Shown here piece by piece: positions 16,559 to 24,539 of a stretch of DNA of 64,000 nucleotides. The stretch's first letter is position 1; the number at the start of each line of letters is the position of its first letter. The notes under the pieces are model-generated. The model saw only the letters and a list, made by a program, of their open reading frames with translations. It was not told the DNA's origin and did not search any database. Source of the stretch: Lactobacillus xylocopicola (lineage in GTDB: Bacteria > Bacillota > Bacilli > Lactobacillales > Lactobacillaceae); contig NZ_AP026803.1 of NCBI RefSeq assembly GCF_033096005.1, positions 223,501-287,500 on the forward strand, in the 5' to 3' direction. Made by a program: the position numbers and the translations under genes.

Positions 16559-18610
16559 ATGGTTGTATTTACTGAACGACAAAGAAAAATTTTACTAAAG
16601 TTGATTGAAAATAAGAAAGGACTTTCTCTAGCTGATTTAGAACAACAGTTGGCTGTCAGTCAGCGTACTTTGTATCGTGAATTTGCTGATTTAAGGTTAT
16701 ATCTAGAGCAACAGGGCGTAATTTTAATTAATCGAAAAGGTCTTTACCAAATTGAGGGTAGTCAAGGCGCATTAACACAAGTTAAAAAAAGTTTGATTAA
16801 TCAAAAGAAAATGTATTATTTTTCTACTGCATCAAGACAAGATGCAATTGTTGCGATGCTGTTATTAAGCTGTACGGAAATGAAAATCAATGATTTGGCT
16901 TTGAATTTAGAGGTTAGCCAAGTCACAGTTCAACGAGATCTAGACGATGTTGCCGAGTCTCTAGAGGCCTATGGCTTGCATTTGCTGCGAAAAAAAGGGA
17001 TTGGGATTATTGTTAGTGGACCTGAAAATATTCGGCGGTATCTTTTCTGCCGCGTAGTGTTAAATGAAATAAATGAATATCAATTTTTATTGAGTCTACA
17101 AAATAAAAAGAAAGCCATGAGTAATTTCTTGGCCCTGCTGATTCCCACTGATTTGCTAGTCAAGAGCTACGAAGCCCTGACTGTTAATGTATTACCTGAA
17201 ATAAAAGGAATATACGACCAAAGAACCATATCACTCGTTTTAATGTTTGCTCTAACAATCTACCGGTTTTCCCAAGGCTGCAATTTGAGCAAGATAACTA
17301 ATGAAAGTGTTGATATTAAGTATTTGGGGCTGACGTACAAATACTTGGCAAATTTGAACTATCAGAATATTGGGGAAAAATTGCCCAAAGAGGAAGTGAA
17401 ATTTTTAGCGGTTCAGTTACAGAACAGCGACCATCAGGTTATCCCAAAGAACTTTGATGACATTGATCTATCAACTTCTATTCAGATAAAAGAATTTATC
17501 TCTTTAGTATCTACGGCATATGGCTGGGACTTTACCCGTAATCCGACTTTTTTTGAAAAATCAGCTTATCATATAGAGAGCTTGTTAAAAAAGAACCAAT
17601 TACTATTACCTGAAGCAAATTTAGCTTCAATCAAAATTTTAGAGCAAAAGTATCAAAAACTAGCAAATATTATTGCTGAAAAGTGGCAAGAAGTATTCAC
17701 ACAAAAATATCTTAGCGAATATGAGAAGCAGTTGTTGTTGCTGTACTTTGCCAATGAGTGCGAAAACCATAAATATTATCATGGGTTGAGTGCATTGGTG
17801 ATTTGTGAAAATGGATTTTCAACCTCGCAAATTTTAAAAAGTCGTTTGCAACAAGAAGTGCCGGAAATTAGTCAGATTGATACAACTAAAATTGCCAAAT
17901 TAAAGCAACTTGATTTGGCTAATTACGATTTAGTTTTGACAACGGTCGATTTACCGGGCTTCCCGCGTGACTATCAAGTTGTGAGTCCGCTGCTTTTAAA
18001 TAATGAAGTCAAAAAAATCAAAAAATATCTGAAGACTTACCAATTTAAATACGCTAATTTGAAAAAAAAGAAACCCAAACAACCAGCATTGCCGCGCTTG
18101 CTAGCACATAAAAAAGAAGTTGACCTATATGCTCGGATAGCTGCGCAAATAGTCGTTTTTAAATTTGAAAACACAAGTGGACAGTTACTAAAGCACATAA
18201 TTAATGGTATTGTTAAGCAACTTCCGGAAGAAGTGATTGCTGATGCTGAATCAGTTGCTCAAAAACTGCTCTATCGAATTAACTTATCACCAGTAGGTTT
18301 GCCTCATACCCATTTAGCGTTAGTGCATACTAGCAGTGCAAGTGTCCATCAAGCAGATGTTACAGTTTGTGAGTTGCAAATTCCAGTTAAAATGCTTGCA
18401 ATGGATCGTAAAGAAATAGAAGTGAAAAGATTTTTGATTATGCTCGCTCCTGAAAAAGATGCATCTAGTGAAACTCAGGCATTAGGAATGATTAGCAGTA
18501 TGCTAGTAATGAATAATGAAAGTATGGCTATGTTTGAAAATGGAACTACGAAGCAATTACAGGAGTTCTTAGCAGATAAATTCTTGGCAGTTTTGGAACA
18601 TCAGGCATAA
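16559..18610 (+). CDS. mtlR: Mannitol operon activator MtlR (PRD/PTS-type regulator)
   Basis: DNA-binding transcription activator regulated by PTS phosphorylation. Order of domains: two N-terminal winged helices (about residues 1-70 and 95-150), two PRD domains (about 180-395), an EIIB-like domain with cysteine in ALVICENGFSTSQI, and a C-terminal EIIA-like domain with histidine in GLPHTHLALV. This is the full MtlR architecture. An in-frame ATG at 16508 lies in the preceding terminator, so I take ATG 16559, about five bases after AGGGGTGG; this gives 683 residues. Mannitol PTS and HPr are expected to set its phosphorylation state. Confidence 0.93.
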   Translation: MVVFTERQRKILLKLIENKKGLSLADLEQQLAVSQRTLYREFADLRLYLEQQGVILINRKGLYQIEGSQGALTQVKKSLINQKKMYYFSTASRQDAIVAMLLLSCTEMKINDLALNLEVSQVTVQRDLDDVAESLEAYGLHLLRKKGIGIIVSGPENIRRYLFCRVVLNEINEYQFLLSLQNKKKAMSNFLALLIPTDLLVKSYEALTVNVLPEIKGIYDQRTISLVLMFALTIYRFSQGCNLSKITNESVDIKYLGLTYKYLANLNYQNIGEKLPKEEVKFLAVQLQNSDHQVIPKNFDDIDLSTSIQIKEFISLVSTAYGWDFTRNPTFFEKSAYHIESLLKKNQLLLPEANLASIKILEQKYQKLANIIAEKWQEVFTQKYLSEYEKQLLLLYFANECENHKYYHGLSALVICENGFSTSQILKSRLQQEVPEISQIDTTKIAKLKQLDLANYDLVLTTVDLPGFPRDYQVVSPLLLNNEVKKIKKYLKTYQFKYANLKKKKPKQPALPRLLAHKKEVDLYARIAAQIVVFKFENTSGQLLKHIINGIVKQLPEEVIADAESVAQKLLYRINLSPVGLPHTHLALVHTSSASVHQADVTVCELQIPVKMLAMDRKEIEVKRFLIMLAPEKDASSETQALGMISSMLVMNNESMAMFENGTTKQLQEFLADKFLAVLEHQA

Positions 18611-18646
18611 AAAATAATCTGAAGCAATCGCTTCAGATTATTTTTT
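18611..18646. terminator. Bidirectional terminator between mtlR and the ABC operon
   Basis: Thirteen-base perfect stem AATAATCTGAAGC / GCTTCAGATTATT with loop AATC, with A and T runs on either side. It serves two converging genes. Confidence 0.9.
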
Positions 18647-18657
18647 GAGCTATTGTT

Positions 18658-19461
18658 CTAGCCTAAAAGCAGGGCATCATCCTTTAGACCATTACCAACT
18701 TGCTTTTGGAAGAGTTCCATTAGTTTTGAGACGGTCAGGTTTTGTTTTTCCGCACCTGCGAGGTCGATTGCTACACGGCCTTGGTGCAACATAATCAACC
18801 GGTTGCCATAGCGAATGGCATCTTCCATGTTGTGGGTAACCATGAAGGCGGTCAATTTTTGCTCACTAATTAGCTTTTCGGTCAGCTGCATAACGGTAAT
18901 GGAAGTTTGGGGGTCAAGTGCTGCGGTATGCTCATCGAGTAAAATCAGGTCGGGCCGCTGGAGTGTGGCCATGAGTAGAGTAATGGCCTGTCGTTGCCCG
19001 CCTGAAAGCAAGCCGATTTCGGTCTCTAAGCGGTTTTCCAAATTTAGGTCGAGCTGGGCCAGCTGCTCTTTGAAGTACTTGCGGTCTTGACGTTTGACGC
19101 CGGCACGAAAGCCGCGGTGTTGCCCGCGTTTCATGGCTAGTGCCAAATTCTCTTCGACGGTTAACCTGACGGCTGTTCCCATCTTGGGATCTTGAAAGAC
19201 TCGGCTGATGTTCTTGGCCCGTTTGGTCACTGGTAGTTTGCTGATATCTTGGTCCTTCAAGATAATCTGTCCTGCTTGGATTGGCAGAGTGCCCGCAATA
19301 CTGTTTAAGAGGGTTGATTTACCAGCTCCGTTACTACCAATAATGGTAACGAAGTCACCAGCTGCGAGCTCAAGTTCAACGCCGCGTAGTACCCGATTTT
19401 CGTTAACTGTGCCACGCTCAAAGGTTTGATGCAAATTTTTAATCTTTAGTACTTGAGACAT
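18658..19461 (-). CDS. ABC transporter ATP-binding protein (TrpZ-like)
   Basis: ATPase of an importer in the TrpXYZ/COG2984-associated group. It has Walker A GSNGAGKSTL, signature LLSGGQRQAI, Walker B LILLDEHTAALDP and switch FMVTHNMEDA. The true start is ATG 19461, with a GGAGG five to ten bases before it; the frame is open upstream to 19521, but that part lies in the permease gene. The 267-residue length is normal. It overlaps the permease by 23 bases. The downstream terminator is shared with mtlR. Aromatic amino acid transport is inferred from the leader peptides upstream in the operon. Confidence 0.9.
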   Translation of the reverse strand: MSQVLKIKNLHQTFERGTVNENRVLRGVELELAAGDFVTIIGSNGAGKSTLLNSIAGTLPIQAGQIILKDQDISKLPVTKRAKNISRVFQDPKMGTAVRLTVEENLALAMKRGQHRGFRAGVKRQDRKYFKEQLAQLDLNLENRLETEIGLLSGGQRQAITLLMATLQRPDLILLDEHTAALDPQTSITVMQLTEKLISEQKLTAFMVTHNMEDAIRYGNRLIMLHQGRVAIDLAGAEKQNLTVSKLMELFQKQVGNGLKDDALLLG

Positions 19462-20356
19462 TTTTGCTTCCTCCTTTAAGGTTACGTGGTAAATGAAAAT
19501 TCGGCAATGCCAGGCAAACAACTAATACTAAAGCAGAAGCCAGTTTGGCATCTGAAGGTTCAACGTTCATTTGGAAAACTAGCGCCAGGATTAAGCGGTA
19601 GATGATAGCACCTAGTGCTAGGGAAAGCATCCGTGCTCCAATTGACAGGTTACGCAGCAGTACTTCGGCGATAATAATTGATGCCAGGCCAATAACGATC
19701 GTACCAACACCCGAATTTAAGTCGGCAAAGCCATTGTTTTGGGCCAATAATGCGCCAGACAGGGCAATACAGCCGTTAGAAATCATATAGCCGAGAATCT
19801 TCATACCTTGGGTCTTAATTCCGTTGGCGGCACTCATTTCCGGATTGTCGCCCGTTGCTCGCATGGCTAGACCAATTTCAGTCCGAAAAAAGATAACTAG
19901 TAAGCCAACTACAAGCAGGGCAATCAACGCCCCCATGACAATTACCGCATTGTTGCGCGATAAGCCCCAGTTTTGAGCAATTGTAAAAATAGTATTCTTG
20001 CCCAGCAGTGAAACGTTGGCAGCATTTTGCATTACCCGCGAGGTAATGGAGTAGAGACCAGTCATTGTGATGATTCCGGCAAGTAACGAGGGAATTTGCA
20101 GTTTGGTATTGAGCAAGCCAGTAACTAATCCAGCAACAAGTCCGCCCCCAAAAGCGGCAATGGTTGCCAAAATGGGGTTGATGCCCTTAATTAGACACAT
20201 CGTGGCTATAGCTCCGCCTAAGGGAAAACTACCTTCAGCGGTCATATCAGCTAAATCGAGGATTCGAAAAGTCAGATAAACGCCTATGGCCATCAATGAC
20301 CAGAGCAATCCTTGTGAGGATGCTGAAAGAAATAAGTCCCAAAAAGTATTTAACAT
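19439..20356 (-). CDS. ABC transporter permease (TrpY-like)
   Basis: Membrane subunit with about eight to nine hydrophobic segments over 305 residues. The stretch RATGDNPEMSAANGI is the characteristic cytoplasmic coupling region of the branched-chain/COG4120 permease class. It lies 28 bases after the lipoprotein gene and overlaps the ATPase gene. Two lipoproteins (20385-21353 and 21749-22720) probably share this single permease and ATPase. Confidence 0.9.
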   Translation of the reverse strand: MLNTFWDLFLSASSQGLLWSLMAIGVYLTFRILDLADMTAEGSFPLGGAIATMCLIKGINPILATIAAFGGGLVAGLVTGLLNTKLQIPSLLAGIITMTGLYSITSRVMQNAANVSLLGKNTIFTIAQNWGLSRNNAVIVMGALIALLVVGLLVIFFRTEIGLAMRATGDNPEMSAANGIKTQGMKILGYMISNGCIALSGALLAQNNGFADLNSGVGTIVIGLASIIIAEVLLRNLSIGARMLSLALGAIIYRLILALVFQMNVEPSDAKLASALVLVVCLALPNFHLPRNLKGGSKNVSSTKD

Positions 20357-20384
20357 AATTTTGTGTTTACGACCTTTCTAAAAG

Positions 20385-21353
20385 TTATTTAGGTGCCTTA
20401 ATTGATTTAGGATCAATCCCTAAAGCTTTAGCCATCTCTTTATTAACAACCAACTTTAAATTTTCGGCCTTTTCAACGGGCATGTCCTGTGGCTTGGCCT
20501 TACCATCTAAGATTTTGGCAGCCATCTTACCTGTTTGTTTACCGAGCAGTTCGTAATCGATTCCGATAGTGGCTAAGCCCCCGGTCTTAACCTGGTCAAC
20601 AGAGCCTGCAACAAGGGGAACTTTCTTTTCTTTAACTACTTTGCCGATGATCGCGGCGGCTGAGGCAAAAGTGTTGTCAGTTGGCACGTAAATTCCTTGC
20701 ACTTTACCAGCCAAGGCTTCGGTTACTTGCTGCACATCGTTAGTTGTGTTAGCAGTCTTAACAACTATCTTAACACCAGCCTTCTTGAGGGCAGCAATGG
20801 CCATGTCAGCCTGAATCTTTGAATTGGCCTCACCGGCATTATACATTACCCCGATGGTCTTGGCCTTAGGTACAATTGACAAGAGTAAGTTGATTTGCTT
20901 GTCAATTGACACCATGTCGGTCGTACCCGTAACATTTCTGCCTGGTTTAGCGTCCGACTTGACTAACTTAGCCGCCTTGAGATCAGTCACCGCTGTGACT
21001 ACAAGCGGAATGTCTTGGGTGGTGTTAGCCAGACTTTGGGCGGCCGGAGTGGCAATTCCCAGAATTAAATCTGACTTCTCGTTGACCAGTTTTTCACTCA
21101 TACTCTTCAGATTATCTTGGCTATTTTGCGCATTTTGGTAATCTAGCTTAAGGTTTTTGCCTTCAGTGTAGCCCCCCTCTTTCAGCCCCTCTTTAAAGCC
21201 CTTATATGCCTTGTCTAGGGATGGGTGTTGCACGACTTGTAAGATGCCGACGTGCTTAACGGCTGATTTAGAGCCGCCTTGCTTGCTGCTACAACCGCCA
21301 AGCAATAGTAATCCTGTCATTGTGATTCCAGTGACCAATTTTCTAATATGCAT
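20385..21353 (-). CDS. ABC transporter substrate-binding lipoprotein, COG2984/TrpX family (paralogue 2)
   Basis: Extracellular solute receptor anchored as a lipoprotein: signal peptide with lipobox LLLGGC, lipidated Cys at residue 21. Family blocks include HVGILQVVQHPSLDKAYKGF, VTDLKAAKLVKSD, GTTDMVSIDKQINLLLSIVP and GIDYELLGKQTGKMAAKIL. Nearly the same sequence as the upstream paralogue; differences are spread out, with no truncation. It has its own promoter (21651-21679) and a Phe/Tyr leader peptide attenuator. Aromatic amino acids are the likely ligands, from the leader codons and the TrpX homology. Confidence 0.92.
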   Translation of the reverse strand: MHIRKLVTGITMTGLLLLGGCSSKQGGSKSAVKHVGILQVVQHPSLDKAYKGFKEGLKEGGYTEGKNLKLDYQNAQNSQDNLKSMSEKLVNEKSDLILGIATPAAQSLANTTQDIPLVVTAVTDLKAAKLVKSDAKPGRNVTGTTDMVSIDKQINLLLSIVPKAKTIGVMYNAGEANSKIQADMAIAALKKAGVKIVVKTANTTNDVQQVTEALAGKVQGIYVPTDNTFASAAAIIGKVVKEKKVPLVAGSVDQVKTGGLATIGIDYELLGKQTGKMAAKILDGKAKPQDMPVEKAENLKLVVNKEMAKALGIDPKSIKAPK

Positions 21354-21383
21354 TTTTCTTCCTCCATTATCCAGAAACAGCTA

Positions 21384-21644
21384 AAAATAAAAGTACCCAC
21401 TTACTTCATAAGTGGGTACTACAGAATTATCTCGAATTAAGAAATCGTTTGCGGTTAACCACTTAGAAAGCTATGGGGCTAACCGCATTTAAAGGGCATT
21501 AGCCATCATAGATAAATTCAAACTTGCGTTTCGTTTGAATTCACCTAGATGAACCCAAACGCTATCTAAAATAGCTAAAGTAAAAACGGTTATTCAGTTG
21601 TAAGTTTTGTTTTAAATTCATCAGAATTTACCTCCAACCTCAAT
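21384..21644 (-). promoter_or_regulatory. Leader RNA 2: predicted leader-peptide attenuator (Phe/Tyr)
   Basis: Read on the minus strand. After the leader peptide come segment A (TAGATA, 21568-21563), an inner hairpin CGTTTGGGTTCA/TGAATTCAAACG, segment B (TATCTATGATGGCTAA, beginning 21514), hairpin C (21486-21451, about ten base pairs) and a 12-bp terminator (AGTACCCACTTA / TAAGTGGGTACT, 21420-21392) with TTTATTTTT. A pairs with B; B can instead pair with the 5' arm of C (CTATG and GGCTAA); TAAGTGG at the loop and 3' arm of C can pair with CCACTTA of the terminator. These exclude each other as in classical attenuation. No T-box core is present. Confidence 0.7.
21562..21621 (-). CDS. Leader peptide 2 (19 residues, Phe/Tyr-rich)
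   Basis: Short frame with GGAGG (21635-21631) nine bases before ATG. It ends NNRFYFSYFR then TAG. Five of the last eight residues are Phe or Tyr (codons TTT TAC TTT AGC TAT TTT). The stop codon lies inside segment A of the attenuator. Its product is probably not functional as a protein; translation speed is the signal. Confidence 0.65.
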   Translation of the reverse strand: MNLKQNLQLNNRFYFSYFR

Positions 21645-21650
21645 GAAAAA

Positions 21651-21679
21651 ATTATAAAATAATAAAAATTGAAAGTCAA
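21651..21679 (-). promoter_or_regulatory. Promoter of leader 2
   Basis: On the minus strand, TTGACT (21679-21674), a 17-base spacer and TATAAT (21656-21651). A near-consensus sigma-A promoter about 15 bases before the leader peptide's ribosome site. Confidence 0.8.
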
Positions 21680-21748
21680 GGAAAAATTCACTAACTTACT
21701 CAATTGGATAAAGGAGATGCAAGTAAATTTACGAGCGAGTAAATTAGC

Positions 21749-22720
21749 TTATTGGGGCGCCTTGATTGATTTGGGGTTGATACCCAGAGCTTGGGCCATC
21801 TCCTTGTTGACCACTAACTTCATGTCACGGGCCTTTTCAACGGGTAGATCTTGCGGCTTGGCTTTACCAGCTAAAATCTTGGCCGCCATTTTACCGGTTT
21901 GCTTACCGAGGAGTTCGTAATCAATCCCAATTGAAGCTAGACCACCGGTTTTAACTTGGTCAATTGAGGCGGCAACGAGCGGGACCTTCTTTTCTTTGAC
22001 TACTTTACCGACAACTGAAGCGGCGGAGTCAAAGGTGTTGTCAGTCGGAACAAAGATTCCTTGAACCTTGCTGGCTAAAGTTTCAGTCACTTGTTGTACG
22101 TCATTAGTTGTGTTGGCAGTCTTGACAACCACCTTGACGCCGGCTTTCTTTAACACGGCAATAGCCATATCTGCTTGAATTTTAGAATTGGACTCACCAG
22201 CATTGTACATGATACCAATGGTCTTGGCCTTGGGCACAATCGATAAAAGCAGGTCAATTTGCTTTTTAATTGAAACCATGTCAGTTGTGCCAGTGACATT
22301 GGTTCCAGGTTTAGTATTCGACTTAACTAACTTGGCTGCTTTAAGGTCAGTTACGGCGGTAACCACGACGGGAATGTCTTGGGTTGCGTTGGCTACGCTC
22401 TGAGCCGCCGGTGTGGCAATGCCCAAGATCAAGTCGGACTTTGCATTAACCAACTTTTCACTCATGCTCTTTAGATTGTCCTGATTATTTTGCGCATTTT
22501 GGTAGTCAATTTTAAGGTTTTTGCCTTCGGTATAGCCACCTTCTTTTAAGCCTTCCTTAAAGCCCTTGTAGGCCTTATCTAGGGACGGGTGCTGGACCAC
22601 TTGTAAAACCCCGACGTGTTTGACCACTGTCTTGTCTGAGCCAGCCTCTTTGCTGGAACAGCCGCCTAAGAGCAAGAGCCCCGCCAAGGTAATTCCGGTA
22701 ACTAATTTTTTGATCTGCAT
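21749..22720 (-). CDS. ABC transporter substrate-binding lipoprotein, COG2984/TrpX family (paralogue 1)
   Basis: Second copy of the solute receptor, encoded upstream of paralogue 2. Lipobox LLLGGC with Cys at residue 21. I start at the ATG of MQIKKLVTG (22720) because GGAGG lies seven bases before it; upstream ATGs at 22726 and beyond sit on top of the ribosome site or inside the terminator. It gives 323 residues, one more than paralogue 2, and most residues are shared. No permease or ATPase follows directly: a full promoter and leader of paralogue 2 intervene, so its level can be set independently. Its leader peptide is Tyr-rich. Confidence 0.92.
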   Translation of the reverse strand: MQIKKLVTGITLAGLLLLGGCSSKEAGSDKTVVKHVGVLQVVQHPSLDKAYKGFKEGLKEGGYTEGKNLKIDYQNAQNNQDNLKSMSEKLVNAKSDLILGIATPAAQSVANATQDIPVVVTAVTDLKAAKLVKSNTKPGTNVTGTTDMVSIKKQIDLLLSIVPKAKTIGIMYNAGESNSKIQADMAIAVLKKAGVKVVVKTANTTNDVQQVTETLASKVQGIFVPTDNTFDSAASVVGKVVKEKKVPLVAASIDQVKTGGLASIGIDYELLGKQTGKMAAKILAGKAKPQDLPVEKARDMKLVVNKEMAQALGINPKSIKAPQ

Positions 22721-22734
22721 TTTCATGCCTCCAT

Positions 22735-22994
22735 AAAAAAATACCCACTTACTCCTAAGTGGGTACAACAAGAATTATCCTGAGGTAATTAATCATGAAG
22801 CGATTAGCCACTTAGAAAGCTATGTGGCTAATCGCACTAAAAAGGGTCTAGCCATCATAGATAAATTCAAACGCGTATGGTTTGAATCCACCTAAGATGA
22901 ATCCAAACCTTATCTATAGTAGCTAAGATAATAACAATTATTAAGTTGTAGATTATGTTTCAAATTCTTCATGAGAATTACCTCCAGCCTTAAT
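22735..22994 (-). promoter_or_regulatory. Leader RNA 1: predicted leader-peptide attenuator (Tyr)
   Basis: Same layout as leader 2, with sequence changes that keep pairing. Segment A ATAGATAA (22917-22910) matches TTATCTAT of segment B (22864-22857) over eight bases; the inner hairpin is GGTTTGGATTCA/TGGATTCAAACC; B (CTATGATGGCTA) can pair with the 5' arm of hairpin C (TAGCCACATAG) over 11 pairs with one bulge; C itself is a perfect 12-bp stem (22835-22800); CTAAGTGG in C (22815-22808) matches CCACTTAG of the terminator; the terminator stem is TACCCACTTA / TAAGTGGGTA (22765-22742) followed by seven T. The ribosome site of the lipoprotein follows directly. Confidence 0.72.
22910..22972 (-). 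CDS. Leader peptide 1 (20 residues, Tyr-rich)
   Basis: ATG at 22972 follows GGAGG (22985-22981) by eight bases. The peptide ends NNCYYLSYYR then TAA; four Tyr codons fall in the last seven sense codons (TAT TAT CTT AGC TAC TAT AGA). The last two sense codons and the stop form segment A of the attenuator. The body NLK.NLQLNN is shared with leader peptide 2. Confidence 0.68.
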   Translation of the reverse strand: MKNLKHNLQLNNCYYLSYYR

Positions 22995-23000
22995 GAGGAA

Positions 23001-23029
23001 AGTATAAAAGATAAAATAGAAAACGTCAA
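23001..23029 (-). promoter_or_regulatory. Promoter of leader 1
   Basis: On the minus strand, TTGACG (23029-23024), a 17-base spacer and TATACT (23006-23001). Divergent from rpoN. Confidence 0.8.
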
Positions 23030-23210
23030 GGCTAAATTTAATTTTGTGATTAATTAGAGCGAGTGGGTCCGCGCAAAATCCGCCTGCCGGGACGCTTAAA
23101 TATACCTTGGACGTGTAGAAAAAAGTGGCAAGGGTTAGAAAGCGCTCTATTAATCGGCTATAATTAAAGAACAACATAAATTGTCTTGGGAAAAGAAAGG
23201 AGAAAAGTCG

Positions 23211-24470
23211 ATGGCACAATTGCAAAGATTGGTACTGAAACCACAAGAGCAGTTAGTGACACGGCTTTTTCTGTCGCCTAAGCTGAAGCAGAATCTAACA
23301 GTCCTGTCTTACAGTACTTATGATTTGGTCAACGCGCTGAAAGACTTGAGCGAGCGTGATCCCTTTGTTTCGCTACGTGAGCCGAGGGCAGAAATGCAAA
23401 ACTTGGAGTGGTTGCGGGCGCCAGCAGGTGAAAACTTAGTTGACCATTTGTTGGGACAAGTACGGTTAAGCGACTGGACCAGCAGGGAGCAGAGAGCAGT
23501 TAAATTGCTTATTTTCAGCTTAGACTCAGACGGCTACCTCCGCGCTGATTTAGCTAACATAGCCACTCAAACGGAATTTTCATTGGTAGACTTAAACCAT
23601 GCTCGCACGCTGCTGCAAGAACTCGATCCCTGCGGGATTGGTACTACAAATCTAAATGAGTGTCTGTTACTTCAAGCTAGGCAAAAAACGAATTTCGATC
23701 AGGTTGCCAGGCAGATTTTAGAGGCAGGCCAGTTGGAATTATTGGCTAGCCCGCAGCAGTGGCCCAAGTCAAAATTCACAGAGGCAGAATTGACCCAGGC
23801 GCTAGCTTGCATTCAGACCCTTGATCCACACCCCGCAAGTGAGTATGTTGTCGACAATAACACGCAGTATCTTTTACCAGATTTAAGCTACAAGGTTGAA
23901 GACGGGCGGCTGACGGTTGAAAGCTGCCAGTCGCAGATTCCAGAGCTGATTTTTGATGAACCAGCGTATGCAGAATTAAAGGATCAGGCACCGCAAAAGA
24001 AGTACTTTACTGAGCAGAAACAAGACTATCTGGAAATGAAGAATGCGCTTGACCAGCGTCAAAAGACGATTATGCGATTAGGTCACTTTGTTGGTGAAGT
24101 CCAACAGCCATTCTTAATGTCTCTAAAAAAGCAAGAGCTGAAGCCACTAGGCCTAAAGGAGGCGTCCCAGGCTCTGAACCTGGCACCTAGCACGATTAGT
24201 CGGGCGATTAAGGACAAGTACATCCAGTGTCAAAACAAGCTTTTTAGTCTAAAAATACTCTTTCCCCGTCAGGTGACGACGGATTTGTCCCCAGCGCGGA
24301 TTGAGTACGACCTGCAAAAAATAATTGCAGCAGAAGACCAGCCGTTAAGTGACCAGCAATTAGTCGGAATTTTTGCTGAAGCTGGGGTCAAATTGAGCAG
24401 ACGGGTAATTACCAAGTACCGGCAAAAGTTAAACATTCCCAACAGTTATGGGCGCAAGCACAAGTATTGA
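23211..24470 (+). CDS. rpoN: RNA polymerase sigma-54 factor RpoN
   Basis: Alternative sigma factor that needs an AAA+ activator. The N-terminal region I is Gln/Leu rich (QRLVLKPQEQLVTRLFLSPKLKQNLTVLS), the core-binding domain spans about 90-220, a helix-turn-helix is near APSTISRAI, and the RpoN box region reads LSRRVITKYRQKLNIP, close to the ARRTVAKYR consensus. The ATG at 23211 has GGAGAA ten bases ahead; the frame extends further up without need. It has 419 residues. In lactobacilli sigma-54 typically drives mannose-class PTS operons with LevR/ManR; no such activator or PTS lies in this window. A TATAAT box at 23159-23164 could be its promoter. Confidence 0.92.
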   Translation: MAQLQRLVLKPQEQLVTRLFLSPKLKQNLTVLSYSTYDLVNALKDLSERDPFVSLREPRAEMQNLEWLRAPAGENLVDHLLGQVRLSDWTSREQRAVKLLIFSLDSDGYLRADLANIATQTEFSLVDLNHARTLLQELDPCGIGTTNLNECLLLQARQKTNFDQVARQILEAGQLELLASPQQWPKSKFTEAELTQALACIQTLDPHPASEYVVDNNTQYLLPDLSYKVEDGRLTVESCQSQIPELIFDEPAYAELKDQAPQKKYFTEQKQDYLEMKNALDQRQKTIMRLGHFVGEVQQPFLMSLKKQELKPLGLKEASQALNLAPSTISRAIKDKYIQCQNKLFSLKILFPRQVTTDLSPARIEYDLQKIIAAEDQPLSDQQLVGIFAEAGVKLSRRVITKYRQKLNIPNSYGRKHKY

Positions 24471-24488
24471 TAATGTTAATGGTCACAC

Positions 24489-24528
24489 AAAAAGTCCTAG
24501 TGAATTTGGGTTCACCAGGACTTTTTTT
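24489..24528. terminator. Terminator between rpoN and the aldo/keto reductase
   Basis: Stem AAAAAGTCCTAGTGAA / TTCACCAGGACTTTTT with one mismatch and a six-base loop; usable in both directions by two convergent genes. Confidence 0.85.
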
Positions 24529-24539
24529 GCTTAAAAATA

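Noticed and set aside
22735..22994. T-box or preQ1-type riboswitch for the TrpX leaders
   Set aside because: The T-box core (GGGTGGNACCGCG) and stem I signatures are missing, while the true T-box at 63 kb shows them clearly; preQ1 classes do not match either. The small ORF and exclusive pairings fit attenuation better.
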